Assembly: GCA_963739395.1 (NCBI GenBank)
Contig: CAVUAE010000002.1
Location: 124,001 to 188,000 of the forward strand
DNA from: RBG-13-51-18 sp963739395
Lineage (GTDB): Bacteria; Chloroflexota; Dehalococcoidia; Dehalococcoidales; RBG-16-60-22
Length of the DNA stretch: 64,000 nt
Reading direction: 5' to 3'
The translations under genes and the position numbers were made by a program. The notes beneath the pieces were generated by a model. The model saw only the letters and a program-made list of their open reading frames with translations, did no database searches and was not told the origin of the DNA. Below, piece by piece: positions 28,004 through 36,477 of the stretch (the first letter of the stretch is position 1; the number at the start of each line of letters is the position of its first letter).

Positions 28004-29617
28004 ATGCGGAACAAGAGTAGGAAAAACGAGGTAAAGGGAAAGTATAACGCCAACCTTTTCCGCGAGGAAGGCGCCATCGTTAAAGACTGGGGCGGCAGAT
28101 TGCCTGTCGCCCTGATTTACCCCAACTCCTACTACCTCGGTATGTCCAACCTGGGCGTGCACGCTGTTTACGGTCTGTTAAACATTAATCCGAAAATCGT
28201 CTGTGAACGCGTTTTCCTTGATACCAAAGATAAAAAATCCCCTATCGCTATCGAGTCCGGTCGTCCTTTAACCGACTTCGCGGTGCTGGCATTTTCTATT
28301 TCTTATGAACTGGATTTCTTTAATGTTGTCCAAATACTTAGAGCCGCCGGCGTACCCCTCCTCTCCATTGAGCGCGATTACCGCCACCCATTAGTCATCG
28401 CCGGGGGACCCTGCGTCACGGCTAATCCTATGCCATTGGCGCCTTTCTTCGACTGTTTTTGTATCGGTGACGCCGAACCGATACTTCCAAATTTACTACC
28501 ACTATTGATAAATAATATCGGCGATAAACGCGACAATCTATTACAAAATCTTGCCAAGCTACCCGGCATTTATACGCCCCTTTACCCCATAAAAACCGCC
28601 CGCCAGTGGGCGAAAAATCTGGATGATTTTGAAACAAGGTCGGTGGTATTGACACCGGACACCGAACTTGGCGATTCTTATCTTATCGAAGTGGAGCGGG
28701 GTTGTGGGCGGGGCTGTCGTTTTTGCCTCGTAAATTCTGCTTATTCGCCCATACGTTTTCGTTCTTTAGATAAAATAATCAAACAGGCAAGAGAGGGACT
28801 AAAGTTTCGTCGCCGTATCGGACTGGTTGGTCCTACCATCACCGACCACCCACAAATCACTGAAATTCTTACCGGCTTAAACGAAATCGGCGCGGAAATG
28901 GCGTTAAGTTCATTACGGATAGATACGCTGACCGATAATATAATCCGCGAATTAGCCAGAGGTAAAGTGCAGACCATCACTATCGCTCCAGAAGCTGGCT
29001 CGCAACGCTTACGGGACGTTATTCGTAAGGACCTAACCGAGGACGATATTTTAAAGGCAGTGGACATGATTGCTGTCAGAAACTTCACCCAGCTTAAGCT
29101 TTATTTTATCGTTGGGCTTCCTACCGAGACCGATGACGATATTGAAGAAATTATAAGGTTAGTATTAGCAATTAAAGATAGAATCGATAGAAAACCCAGC
29201 CACATACGCCTTGTCGTTAACGCTGCCCCATTTGTCCCTAAAGCCTCCACGCCTTTCCAGTGGCTGCCAATGGCGCCGGAGGATATTTTAGTTCGTCGTC
29301 TAGGCATATTAAAGAATAAACTCCCTCTAAAAGGCATTAAGCTTAACGAAGAAAGCCCGGCGTGGAGTCAGGTTCAAGACGTCCTCTCCCGCGGCGACGA
29401 AAGGGTTGCGCCCGCGCTGGCGGATATAAAGAAAGTCTCACTAGCCGACTGGAAACAAGTCGTCGAACAGTATAATCTAGATATTGATTATTATGCCCAC
29501 CAGCGCTGGGATACTAAACAAAAACTCCCGTGGTCGGTTATCGATTCTGGAATGAAAAAAGAAAGACTCTGCGTGGAGCTTGAGAGGGCATTAAGACGAG
29601 AAATATCAAAAAAATAA
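28004..29617 (+). CDS. B12-binding radical SAM protein
   Basis: From the ATG at 28004 the product has 537 residues. The frame opens at 27950, but that stretch overlaps the NYN gene. An N-terminal part (to about 190) has the look of a B12-binding domain (L-A-F-S-I-S-Y-E-L-D, I-A-G-G-P-C-V). The radical SAM core has C-x3-C-x2-C (CGRGCRFC) near 226-233, then typical strands (I-A-P-E-A-G-S-Q-R-L-R, F-I-V-G-L-P-T-E). It resembles the N-terminal half of proteins often annotated TIGR03960. The reaction is unknown. A TGA/ATG spacing of 4 bases couples it to the NYN gene. Confidence 0.82.
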   Translation: MRNKSRKNEVKGKYNANLFREEGAIVKDWGGRLPVALIYPNSYYLGMSNLGVHAVYGLLNINPKIVCERVFLDTKDKKSPIAIESGRPLTDFAVLAFSISYELDFFNVVQILRAAGVPLLSIERDYRHPLVIAGGPCVTANPMPLAPFFDCFCIGDAEPILPNLLPLLINNIGDKRDNLLQNLAKLPGIYTPLYPIKTARQWAKNLDDFETRSVVLTPDTELGDSYLIEVERGCGRGCRFCLVNSAYSPIRFRSLDKIIKQAREGLKFRRRIGLVGPTITDHPQITEILTGLNEIGAEMALSSLRIDTLTDNIIRELARGKVQTITIAPEAGSQRLRDVIRKDLTEDDILKAVDMIAVRNFTQLKLYFIVGLPTETDDDIEEIIRLVLAIKDRIDRKPSHIRLVVNAAPFVPKASTPFQWLPMAPEDILVRRLGILKNKLPLKGIKLNEESPAWSQVQDVLSRGDERVAPALADIKKVSLADWKQVVEQYNLDIDYYAHQRWDTKQKLPWSVIDSGMKKERLCVELERALRREISKK

Positions 29618-29671
29618 ATTTTTGTACTAAGTATATTATAACTACTGCAATATTTATCCATTATTAGTTTT

Positions 29672-30628
29672 TTATGACGATTTCAATTGATTATATTGTT
29701 CTTCAATTTGAGAAAACATACTAGGTAATAAATTAAAATCAAGACACCAATATGATTGTATTACTTCTTCGTCACAAGCAACAACATCGTTTTGATGATA
29801 GAAAGTTGGATAAATTTGATATCTCATCATTGACCAACCAGAACGTGTAACTGGAAGTTTTTCTAGTTGAGCTTTCCCTTTATCAACGACTAAAAGATAC
29901 TCATAAGCAAGAATCCGCTGTACAACAAATGTCATGATATCACATATTTGTAAGAATAAACTATCATTTGAATTTGAAAAATGTATACAATCTATTATAT
30001 AGGCTGACATTGCTTCCATTTTATATTTTGGTCGAATAATTGGTAGTAATTGACTACCCGTTGTACGCCATGAAGTCATGTCATGAAATTGTCTCAATAA
30101 TGCTTGCGCTGGTGTTAGATGGGTTTTTTTTATATCAAGACTAGTAATATCACTTATACTCATATGGTCTGTTCTAGATGATGAATCACATATAAGGATT
30201 CCAGTTTGATGTATATTAGCCAATCTATGTTCTATACCAGTGAATAAACAAAAAGCAGCTTTCATCAAATTAAGATTTTTTGCTTCAATATCTTGGTTTG
30301 GTTTCTTTGGAATAAAGGAAAAAACATAGGGAAGCCCAAATTTACCACATAGTTGCATAAATTCATCAAAAAAATCTCGTTTTTCATCTATGCTTAGAGA
30401 AGAAGATAATGGATTGCCAAACCAAATATCAGTAGCATGTATTTCATGATTCATCCAATTATCTATGCCAAAAAATTTGTCTATAATTTTAGTAAATAAC
30501 CTTTCCATATTCCAATAGACATCTTCACTTATCAACATTGCGCCCATTATTATGAAAGGTCCATCAATAAATAGACCCTCTTTAACTTGATAATTAGTAC
30601 CAGATTCATCAAGATAAATTAAATTCAT
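29672..30628 (-). CDS. DUF3800 domain protein
   Basis: The 318-residue protein starts with I-Y-L-D-E-S-G, the hallmark of DUF3800, and has a late L-Q-I-C-D-I-M-T-F segment matching its second acidic motif. The paired acidic residues suggest an RNase H-like metal-dependent fold. DUF3800 genes are common on mobile elements and in defence neighbourhoods. This one is strongly AT-rich, with many A-ending codons, unlike the adjacent B12-radical SAM and yqeY genes, so it was probably acquired. The ATG has no clear Shine-Dalgarno sequence. No partner gene is next to it. Confidence 0.8.
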   Translation of the reverse strand: MNLIYLDESGTNYQVKEGLFIDGPFIIMGAMLISEDVYWNMERLFTKIIDKFFGIDNWMNHEIHATDIWFGNPLSSSLSIDEKRDFFDEFMQLCGKFGLPYVFSFIPKKPNQDIEAKNLNLMKAAFCLFTGIEHRLANIHQTGILICDSSSRTDHMSISDITSLDIKKTHLTPAQALLRQFHDMTSWRTTGSQLLPIIRPKYKMEAMSAYIIDCIHFSNSNDSLFLQICDIMTFVVQRILAYEYLLVVDKGKAQLEKLPVTRSGWSMMRYQIYPTFYHQNDVVACDEEVIQSYWCLDFNLLPSMFSQIEEQYNQLKSS

Positions 30629-30790
30629 AATAAACTCATAAATATTGGTTTTAACATAATATTAATTGTTAGTATAATTTACACCTAATTTACTAATAAT
30701 GCAATATATAAACAGTGCCTCGCCCTATGAACAAAAAACCCTCCGGATTTTATTCCGAAGGGTGCCCAATTTACGATAGAATCTAGGTTT
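30629..30790. other. Intergenic region with terminator
   Basis: AT-rich, with the rpsU-yqeY terminator at its right part. Nothing else is recognised. Confidence 0.5.
30733..30763 (-). terminator. Intrinsic terminator of rpsU-yqeY
   Basis: On the minus strand CCCTTCGGA pairs with TCCGGAGGG around an ATAAAA loop and is followed by six T. It lies about 30 bases after the yqeY stop. Confidence 0.85.
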
Positions 30791-31243
30791 CTATTTCCCC
30801 AGTAACTCCGTTACCACGTCGTTAATTAGCTTGCCATCCGCTTTACCTTTGAGTTTAGGCATTAGCTGCTGCATTACTTTACCCTTGTCGCCGGGTCCTG
30901 CAGCCCCTACCTCCCCGATAACCTCTTTCACCGCCTTAACGATATCTTCACGGCTTAACTGCTCGGGCAAATAACCCTGCAGAATCTTTAATTCCGCTTC
31001 TTCTTTTGCCACGAGGTCGGCACGGTCGCCCTTTTTAAAAGCATCAATACTCTCCTGATGCCGTTTAACGTCTTTGGAAATAACAGAAAGCACCTCGCCT
31101 TCATCGAGCGAAGCCAGCTTAGCGCCTTCGGCGTTTTTTACCGAGGATAGCAACAGGCGAAGCGTATCGCGTTTGACCGTATCGCCGCTCTTCATCGCCT
31201 GCTTAAGGTCATCGGTTATTTTCTTTTGAATTTCCGGTTCCAT
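30791..31243 (-). CDS. yqeY: GatB/YqeY domain protein
   Basis: The 150-residue protein matches the stand-alone YqeY family, related to the tail of GatB: M-K-S-G-D-T-V-K-R-D-T-L-R-L-L-L-S near 17-33, the Y-L-P-E-Q-L segment near 91-96, and a C-terminal lysine-rich G-K-V-M-Q-Q-L-M-P-K-L-K-G-K-A-D-G. Its function is not settled; it may bind tRNA. It follows rpsU by 40 bases on the same strand, the common rpsU-yqeY order, and a terminator closes the pair. Confidence 0.9.
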   Translation of the reverse strand: MEPEIQKKITDDLKQAMKSGDTVKRDTLRLLLSSVKNAEGAKLASLDEGEVLSVISKDVKRHQESIDAFKKGDRADLVAKEEAELKILQGYLPEQLSREDIVKAVKEVIGEVGAAGPGDKGKVMQQLMPKLKGKADGKLINDVVTELLGK

Positions 31244-31283
31244 GTTGGATTACCAAAGTGAATTATCGCAAGATTAATAAAGA

Positions 31284-31496
31284 CTAGCGGGTATTAGCTG
31301 ACCGACGGAAAATCCTGGTGCTTTTAGCGGAACCGCGTTTCTTGGCTGCCTTCTTCCGCTTCCGCCTGACGGACGGTTTCTCGTAATGCTCTCGACGGCG
31401 TAACTCCGCCAGGATGCCGTCCTGTTGAACCTTCCTGTTGAATCGTTTGAGCAGACTATCGAAGCTTTCGTCTGAACCCGGTGTGACCTCTGCCAA
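31284..31496 (-). CDS. rpsU: 30S ribosomal protein S21
   Basis: The 70-residue basic protein has the S21 pattern: E-S-F-D-S-L-L-K-R-F-N-R-K-V near 10-23, L-A-E-L-R-R-R-E-H-Y-E-K-P-S near 29-42, and a K/R-rich tail. It joins the small subunit near the anti-Shine-Dalgarno end of 16S rRNA. Followed by yqeY in one operon. Confidence 0.93.
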   Translation of the reverse strand: MAEVTPGSDESFDSLLKRFNRKVQQDGILAELRRREHYEKPSVRRKRKKAAKKRGSAKSTRIFRRSANTR

Positions 31497-31576
31497 GTGG
31501 CATCACTCCCCTTCTGAATTATCTATGAAACACTTGTTAACATTGTAGTTGTAGGCATACTTGACTGTCAAGCGAG

Positions 31577-32974
31577 CTAACCTTTTTCCAGTCTATCTAT
31601 TATCTCCACCGCAGCTACCAGACCGGAAGCCGATGCCTGCACTAATCCGCGACTGACGCCAGTGCCATCGCCAACCGCGAACATATTTTTGACTTCCGTT
31701 TCCAGGCAGTAAGTGAGTTTGGGACGGAAGGAGTAAAACTTGACCTCGATACCATATAATAAGGTATCTTCGGAGGCTATGCCCGGCATCATCTTATCCA
31801 TTGCCATCAACATTTCGATTAATCCGGTAAGATGGCGGAAGGGCAAAGCGAAGCTTAAATCGCCCGGGATGGCGCTCTTGAGCGTTGGTTTGATTTTCCC
31901 TTTTTCAATACGCGCGGGAGTGGAGCGTCGCCCTTCTATCAGGTCGCCAAGACGCTGCACCAGCACTCCGCCGCTTAGAAGATTAGATAGTCTGGCGATA
32001 TATTTTCCATAGGCGATTGGCTCATGGAAGGGTTTGGTAAAATCCGTGCTGACCAGTAGCGCAAAGTTCGTATTAGCGCTTTTCCGACCAGAGTAACTAT
32101 GCCCATTAACCGTTATCACGGGGTCGGTGCCGCCGGTGGACTCCATAATAACCTCGCCCGTTGGACACATACAAAACGTCCTAATACGGTCGTTAAAACT
32201 TTGGGTAATATATTCCAGTTTGACTTCATACAAAATATCGGTCAGGCTTTTCATCACTTTATGGGGCACTTCCACCCTTACACCGATATCGATGGGATTA
32301 TTATGGACGGTCAACTTAAGTCGCATGGCTTCATGGGAAAACCAGTCGGCGCCTTCTCTGCCGGGCGCCAGGATAAGATACTTGCACAGGTATTTTTCTC
32401 CCCCTTCAACCTCTACGCCCTTTAACCTCCCTCCCTCCACCAATACTTTTGATACCATCGTTTGGGTTTTTATATCAATCTTCGGAGAGAGATAATCCTG
32501 CATATTCTTCAGGACTTTGTAACCGCCATCCGTGCCCATGTGACGTATCGGCATCGGTATCAATCGTAGACCAGCCTCTTTCGCCCGATGGCTCATCTTT
32601 TCGACGACACCATCGCCGCCGAAGACTTTTTTATCAGCGCCGAATTTTAGATATAGTTTATCGACGTATTTTATCAAGCCAGCAGTATGCTCTTCACCGA
32701 GGTATTCTGCCATGTGTCCCCCAACCTGCGTCGAAAGCACCAGCTTGCCATCGCTGAAAGCCCCCGCCCCGCCAAGTCCACAAACCAGGTTGCACGGCTG
32801 ACAAGCCGCGCAGAGGTTACCTTTATCACGCACGGGACATCGCCGTTCTTTGATATTTTTGCCTTTTTCGATAAGGAGGGTTTTCAGTTGTTTCGTTTGT
32901 GACAGTTCTAACGCGGCGAATATCCCCGCCGGTCCCCCACCGACAATTATGACGTCATATATTTTGGATTTCAT
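31577..32974 (-). CDS. FAD-dependent oxidoreductase, COG2509 type
   Basis: The 465-residue flavoprotein starts with the FAD-binding G-G-G-P-A-G-I-F-A-A, then has a Cys-rich insert (R-R-C-P, C-A-A-C-Q-P-C-N-L-V-C) just before G-L-G-G-A-G-A-F-S-D-G-K-L. That insert is characteristic of the uncharacterised COG2509 family and may hold an iron-sulfur cluster or zinc. A second nucleotide-binding end (N-M-F-A-V-G-D-G-T-G-V-S-R-G-L-V-Q-A-S-A-S-G) closes the FAD fold. It is cytoplasmic and the substrate is unknown. It diverges from the XRE regulator gene, which may control it. Confidence 0.82.
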   Translation of the reverse strand: MKSKIYDVIIVGGGPAGIFAALELSQTKQLKTLLIEKGKNIKERRCPVRDKGNLCAACQPCNLVCGLGGAGAFSDGKLVLSTQVGGHMAEYLGEEHTAGLIKYVDKLYLKFGADKKVFGGDGVVEKMSHRAKEAGLRLIPMPIRHMGTDGGYKVLKNMQDYLSPKIDIKTQTMVSKVLVEGGRLKGVEVEGGEKYLCKYLILAPGREGADWFSHEAMRLKLTVHNNPIDIGVRVEVPHKVMKSLTDILYEVKLEYITQSFNDRIRTFCMCPTGEVIMESTGGTDPVITVNGHSYSGRKSANTNFALLVSTDFTKPFHEPIAYGKYIARLSNLLSGGVLVQRLGDLIEGRRSTPARIEKGKIKPTLKSAIPGDLSFALPFRHLTGLIEMLMAMDKMMPGIASEDTLLYGIEVKFYSFRPKLTYCLETEVKNMFAVGDGTGVSRGLVQASASGLVAAVEIIDRLEKG

Positions 32975-33079
32975 TTTAATTATCCGCTAAAATTATATGC
33001 AGGGTGCAAATATACGTCAAGGCATTTAGTACTAAATAAGATAAGGGATAGCCTGTAAAAACATGGGGGTTTACCCAAA

Positions 33080-33108
33080 TTGACATTTGCCAAATGGCAA
33101 ATTATAAT
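33080..33108 (+). promoter_or_regulatory. Perfect sigma-70 promoter with inverted repeat in the spacer
   Basis: TTGACA (33080-33085), exactly 17 bases, TATAAT (33103-33108). The spacer is filled by ATTTGCCA (33085-33092) and TGGCAAAT (33095-33102), an inverted repeat with a 2-base centre. That is the expected kind of site for the XRE repressor encoded just downstream. Predicted start 33115, ATG 33118. Confidence 0.85.
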
Positions 33109-33117
33109 GGACTCATT

Positions 33118-33504
33118 ATGACTACTCAAAATTATGACTTGGGAAAAATTCTCAAACAACAAAGGATCAATGTCCCCCTCACTCTTCAAGAGCTTGCCAC
33201 CACATCAGGAGTATCTTCTTCACACTTAGGCCGCATAGAAAGAGGCGAACGCTTTCCATCAGCCCGGATTTTGCGCAAAATTGCCAAACCGTTAGGCTTT
33301 AGCGAGGATGAATTATTCACCCTTGCCGGCTTCCTTTCGCCGCAGGCTTCCGGTGTCGCTGAAGAAAGCTTGACGCGTTATAATAGCCGTCAGCTCGACC
33401 CTTATGTCGCCAAGATGTTGGCGGAAGAACCCCCAGAAATACAGCGCTCTATTATCGGTATCCTTAGTCTGTTAAAAAGTATCGCCAGAGGCATGTCTAA
33501 ATAA
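33118..33504 (+). CDS. XRE-family transcriptional regulator
   Basis: From the ATG at 33118 the protein has 128 residues. The open frame starts at 33094, but that codon lies inside the promoter. An XRE/Cro helix-turn-helix covers about residues 8-62 (L-G-K-I-L-K-Q-Q-R, then L-Q-E-L-A-T-T-S-G-V-S-S-S-H-L-G-R-I-E-R-G-E). The remaining half is helical and could dimerise. Its mRNA should start about 3 bases before the ATG, so it is leaderless. The inverted repeat between its own -35 and -10 suggests autorepression. It is divergent from the COG2509 flavoprotein gene, a second possible target. Confidence 0.88.
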   Translation: MTTQNYDLGKILKQQRINVPLTLQELATTSGVSSSHLGRIERGERFPSARILRKIAKPLGFSEDELFTLAGFLSPQASGVAEESLTRYNSRQLDPYVAKMLAEEPPEIQRSIIGILSLLKSIARGMSK

Positions 33505-33649
33505 TAGACAATTCTGGTTACGTCACCACCGCCTGGATAAAACAGGAAGGATGCGCGTTTCCTTTAACGCACTTGATACGTTTATAAAAACGTGTTACAT
33601 TTAACTTAATCGTTGACCTATTACACCATCCAAAGGCAGATAGATTACT

Positions 33650-34366
33650 ATGGAAACCAAAGAAGAGGAATGGCTAAGATTTATCGACACGCTTAGCCAT
33701 GAACTCAAAACTCCGTTAACCTCGATTATCGCCGCTGCCGGTCTCTTGGAAGAAGAGTTCGCAACCAATACTGATGAAAGTCACCGTAAACTCATACAAA
33801 CAATACTCCGCAACGCCAACTCGCTCGAAAATCGACTAGCCGAGCTTCTGGAAATAGTGAAAACGGGTACCGGCAAATTACAGCTTAACTTCGAGCCGGT
33901 GGATATGAAATCGCTTATCCTCGGCACTTGTATGCAAATAAGCCCACTTGTCCGTGAAAAAGGACAGCAGTTAAAGACAGAACTGCCCGAATCCCTGCCC
34001 ATTATCCATGGAGACGGTCCACGCCTGGAGCAGGTGCTTCTTAATTTAATGAATAACGCGACAAAATTCACTCCCGATGGCGGCAAAATTACGGTTAGAG
34101 CACACAAGCAGGATACCAATGTTGTTGTTGAGGTTGAGGATAACGGCATCGGCATCGCCAAAGAAAAACAAGGCATGTTGTTTAAACCTTACAGTCGCCT
34201 TAATTCCGATAGGCAACACCACCCCGGTCTGGGTCTCGGCCTAGCGCTATCCAAGCAAGTGATAGAGCTGCATGGAGGTAAAATCTGGGTAGAGAGCGAT
34301 GCGGGTATGGGTAGTAAGTTCTTTTTCTCTCTGCCGCTGCGGTCCAAGACACAGACAACGCGATAA
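33650..34366 (+). CDS. Soluble sensor histidine kinase
   Basis: This 238-residue kinase has only a HisKA dimerisation domain (H17 in T-L-S-H-E-L-K-T-P-L) and a full HATPase: N box (N-L-M-N-N-A-T-K-F), G1 (D-N-G-I-G-I-A), and G2 (G-L-G-L-G-L-A-L-S-K). It has no membrane segment and no PAS or other input domain, so the signal must come from a partner or from the short N-terminus. It pairs with the response regulator gene 11 bases downstream. Together they form a two-component system whose targets are not visible here. Confidence 0.92.
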   Translation: METKEEEWLRFIDTLSHELKTPLTSIIAAAGLLEEEFATNTDESHRKLIQTILRNANSLENRLAELLEIVKTGTGKLQLNFEPVDMKSLILGTCMQISPLVREKGQQLKTELPESLPIIHGDGPRLEQVLLNLMNNATKFTPDGGKITVRAHKQDTNVVVEVEDNGIGIAKEKQGMLFKPYSRLNSDRQHHPGLGLGLALSKQVIELHGGKIWVESDAGMGSKFFFSLPLRSKTQTTR

Positions 34367-34377
34367 TAAGGAGCGAT

Positions 34378-35076
34378 ATGAAAGTTCTGGTTATTGAAGA
34401 TGACCTCGGAATTATCGAAGTAGTGTCTCTATGCTTTCAATTACGCTGGAGTGGCACAACGGTAATAACTGCAAATAATGGCCGTAAAGGTGTTGAACTC
34501 GTAGAAACGGAAAGCCCAGACGTTGTTATCCTGGATATAGGTTTACCGGATATGGACGGCTATCAAGTACTGCGGGAAATCCGCCGCTTTTCTGATGTGC
34601 CGGTATTAATGTTAACGGTTAGAGGTGAAGACACGGACATCGCCAAGGGTTTAGAGCTTGGCGCGGACGATTATATTACCAAGCCTTTTAGCCATATTGA
34701 ACTTATTGCTAGAGTACAAGCGGTATTACGTCGTTCTCAGGGCATGACGGTTACCGACGAAGAACGACCTTTCGTTGCCGGTAAATTATCGGTCGATTTC
34801 GGCCGTAATGAAGTCACGGTCGACGGGAAAGCGGTTAAACTCACCTCAACCGAGAGGAAACTGCTATATCATCTCATCAGGAACGAGGGTCGTATCCTTT
34901 CCCACGAGAGTCTGTTAGCCAAAGTTTGGGGAGATAACTATGTCGACGCCAGAGACCTCCTTCGCGTGCATATCCAGCACTTGCGTCAAAAACTGGGAGA
35001 TAATGCCGAAACACCATCCATCATCACCACCGAACATGGCATCGGCTACAAATTTACCCGGCCCGCCAGCACTTAA
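34378..35076 (+). CDS. OmpR/PhoB-family response regulator
   Basis: The 232-residue regulator has a full receiver domain (acidic pair E-D-D near 7-9, phospho-acceptor D53 in V-I-L-D-I-G-L-P-D, K102 in Y-I-T-K-P-F) and a C-terminal winged helix (L-T-S-T-E-R-K-L-L-Y-H-L, V-H-I-Q-H-L-R-Q-K-L-G, T-E-H-G-I-G-Y-K-F). GGAGCG lies just before the ATG. It is the partner of the soluble kinase. Confidence 0.94.
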   Translation: MKVLVIEDDLGIIEVVSLCFQLRWSGTTVITANNGRKGVELVETESPDVVILDIGLPDMDGYQVLREIRRFSDVPVLMLTVRGEDTDIAKGLELGADDYITKPFSHIELIARVQAVLRRSQGMTVTDEERPFVAGKLSVDFGRNEVTVDGKAVKLTSTERKLLYHLIRNEGRILSHESLLAKVWGDNYVDARDLLRVHIQHLRQKLGDNAETPSIITTEHGIGYKFTRPAST

Positions 35077-35224
35077 CTAATAATAAATTTCAGCAGTTTT
35101 TTCCTTTATCAAAAATTAACATTTTTTTTATATATTTTTTATATTTCTTAGGTGCATTTTTATAGCATTGTGCTATATTGATAATAGTCAATAAATACTA
35201 CTCCCCCCTAGAAATAATAGGTAA

Positions 35225-36031
35225 ATGGAAAGAATTAAAGTCTTTATATCTGATCCCCAGGTTTTGTTCAGAGAGGGTATTCATTTTATCCTTTCCGGCG
35301 AAGAAGATTTCGAGGTTACGGGCGAGACTACCAGCAATGAGGAAGCTCTCTCTCGAATCGTAGTAAATCCCCCGCACATTGCTATTTTAAGCATGTATGA
35401 CACCAAAACCAGCGGCGCTACGGTTACCAGTAATATCCGACGTAATATGCCTTCGGTATTCGTTATTCTTATTATGGATAAAAAAGAGCCGGATAAAGTC
35501 TTTAGCGCCATTAAAAGCGGTGCCAGTGCCTGTTTAACTAAGGACACCGATCCTGACCTGCTGCTTAATACTATAAAAATCGTCGCTCAAGGCAGTCTGC
35601 CGTCTGTTGATGAGCTATATAGTCCGGCTATAGCCTCGTTAGTCCTTACCGAATTTGAAGACTCGCTGGCTCTCAACGAACAGTTCGATAATGTATTGGC
35701 TACCCTTACTCCCAAAGAAAAGCAAACTCTTAATCTTATTGCTTCCGGGAGTAAAATCGAGCAAATCACCATTAATACCGATATGAATGAAGATGCCACC
35801 CGCTATACCGTGAGGACGATATTAAATAAACTTGTCGCCAACGAGCAGACACGTAATACTATCGAGGTCACCCAGCGGAACATGCCTTTACTTATCCGCT
35901 CCGGTAAAATGAATGCCAAGGCAAATGATTACGTGACTAAAGCAGAGTTCAACAATTTTAGAGACAACTTAATGGAACGCTTCAACGAACTTATTAGCGG
36001 GCTTACGTCTCAAGGCAAATCGAAAAAGTAA
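35225..36031 (+). CDS. NarL/LuxR-type regulator with degenerate receiver
   Basis: The 268-residue protein has a receiver-like domain (1-125) of the NarL class, but the phospho-acceptor position is S56 in I-A-I-L-S-M-Y-D, and the acidic pair is reduced to S9-D10. The lysine (K106, C-L-T-K-D) remains. A LuxR-type helix-turn-helix follows (L-T-P-K-E-K-Q-T-L-N-L-I-A-S-G near 166-180), also with an unusual recognition helix, and then an extra C-terminal helix with lysines. It is probably not controlled by phosphorylation in the usual way. A long AT-rich leader (35077-35224) precedes it. It is close to the two-component genes, which may have supplied it by duplication of function, not sequence. Confidence 0.82.
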   Translation: MERIKVFISDPQVLFREGIHFILSGEEDFEVTGETTSNEEALSRIVVNPPHIAILSMYDTKTSGATVTSNIRRNMPSVFVILIMDKKEPDKVFSAIKSGASACLTKDTDPDLLLNTIKIVAQGSLPSVDELYSPAIASLVLTEFEDSLALNEQFDNVLATLTPKEKQTLNLIASGSKIEQITINTDMNEDATRYTVRTILNKLVANEQTRNTIEVTQRNMPLLIRSGKMNAKANDYVTKAEFNNFRDNLMERFNELISGLTSQGKSKK

Positions 36032-36050
36032 AAATATACACGTAATCTAA

Positions 36051-36263
36051 CTAAGTATAAACAGCCGTCACAACCGCTTCCTTAGGATTATTCTCATCGA
36101 AAAAGATTACGGCTACTTTGCGTCCCGCCACCATTTCCGCCGAGGCTAGATTTCTAGCGACTGTTACGTCTTCGAGATACACTTTATAACCATCGGATAA
36201 ACGCACAGTGGCAGTATAATTTGTGCTATTAAAACTCTTAAGCTCTGCTTTTTTTAGTTTCAT
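36051..36263 (-). CDS. Phage tail/baseplate-like small protein
   Basis: From the ATG at 36263 the protein has 70 residues, with a beta-rich V-R-L-S-D-G-Y-K-V-Y-L-E-D-V-T-V-A-R-N, then S-A-E-M-V-A-G-R-K-V-A-V-I-F-F-D and a final A-V-V-T-A-V-Y. The pattern resembles small OB-fold baseplate or tail components of siphophages; this is recognition by eye only. The ATG follows the TAA of the upstream fragment within two bases, so translation is probably coupled. It is the last gene of the minus-strand phage block. Confidence 0.5.
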   Translation of the reverse strand: MKLKKAELKSFNSTNYTATVRLSDGYKVYLEDVTVARNLASAEMVAGRKVAVIFFDENNPKEAVVTAVYT

Positions 36264-36264
36264 A

Positions 36265-36477
36265 TTATACACCGCCCAATTCCAAACGCTGGAGATACTC
36301 ACCGCGCTTCGGTCGATATATCAGCGTCATACCAAGAACGCGTCTTTTCGCCCCATTAAGCCCGGCACTGGCATCGGTCACGTCGATAACATCATAAACC
36401 TGCTGCCCACAGTTAACCGGTATCAGTATCGCTCCGCCAACCGAGGTTATCGTCGCCTTTCTTAATAACGCCGCCAC
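36265..36477 (-). pseudogene. C-terminal fragment of a phage structural protein
   Basis: The 70-residue frame overlaps the end of the truncated portal gene. From about residue 23 it reads G-Q-Q-V-Y-D-V-I-D-V-T-D-A, then K-R-R-V-L-G-M-T-L-I-Y-R-P and L-E-L-G-G-V, which looks like the end of a phage structural (tail or head) protein. Its own start (GTG) falls inside the portal frame and has no ribosome site. I interpret it as the tail end of a gene joined to the portal gene by deletion. Confidence 0.5.

Noticed and set aside
33094..33117. Earlier start for the XRE regulator
   Set aside because: The codon lies between the -35 and -10 boxes of its own promoter.
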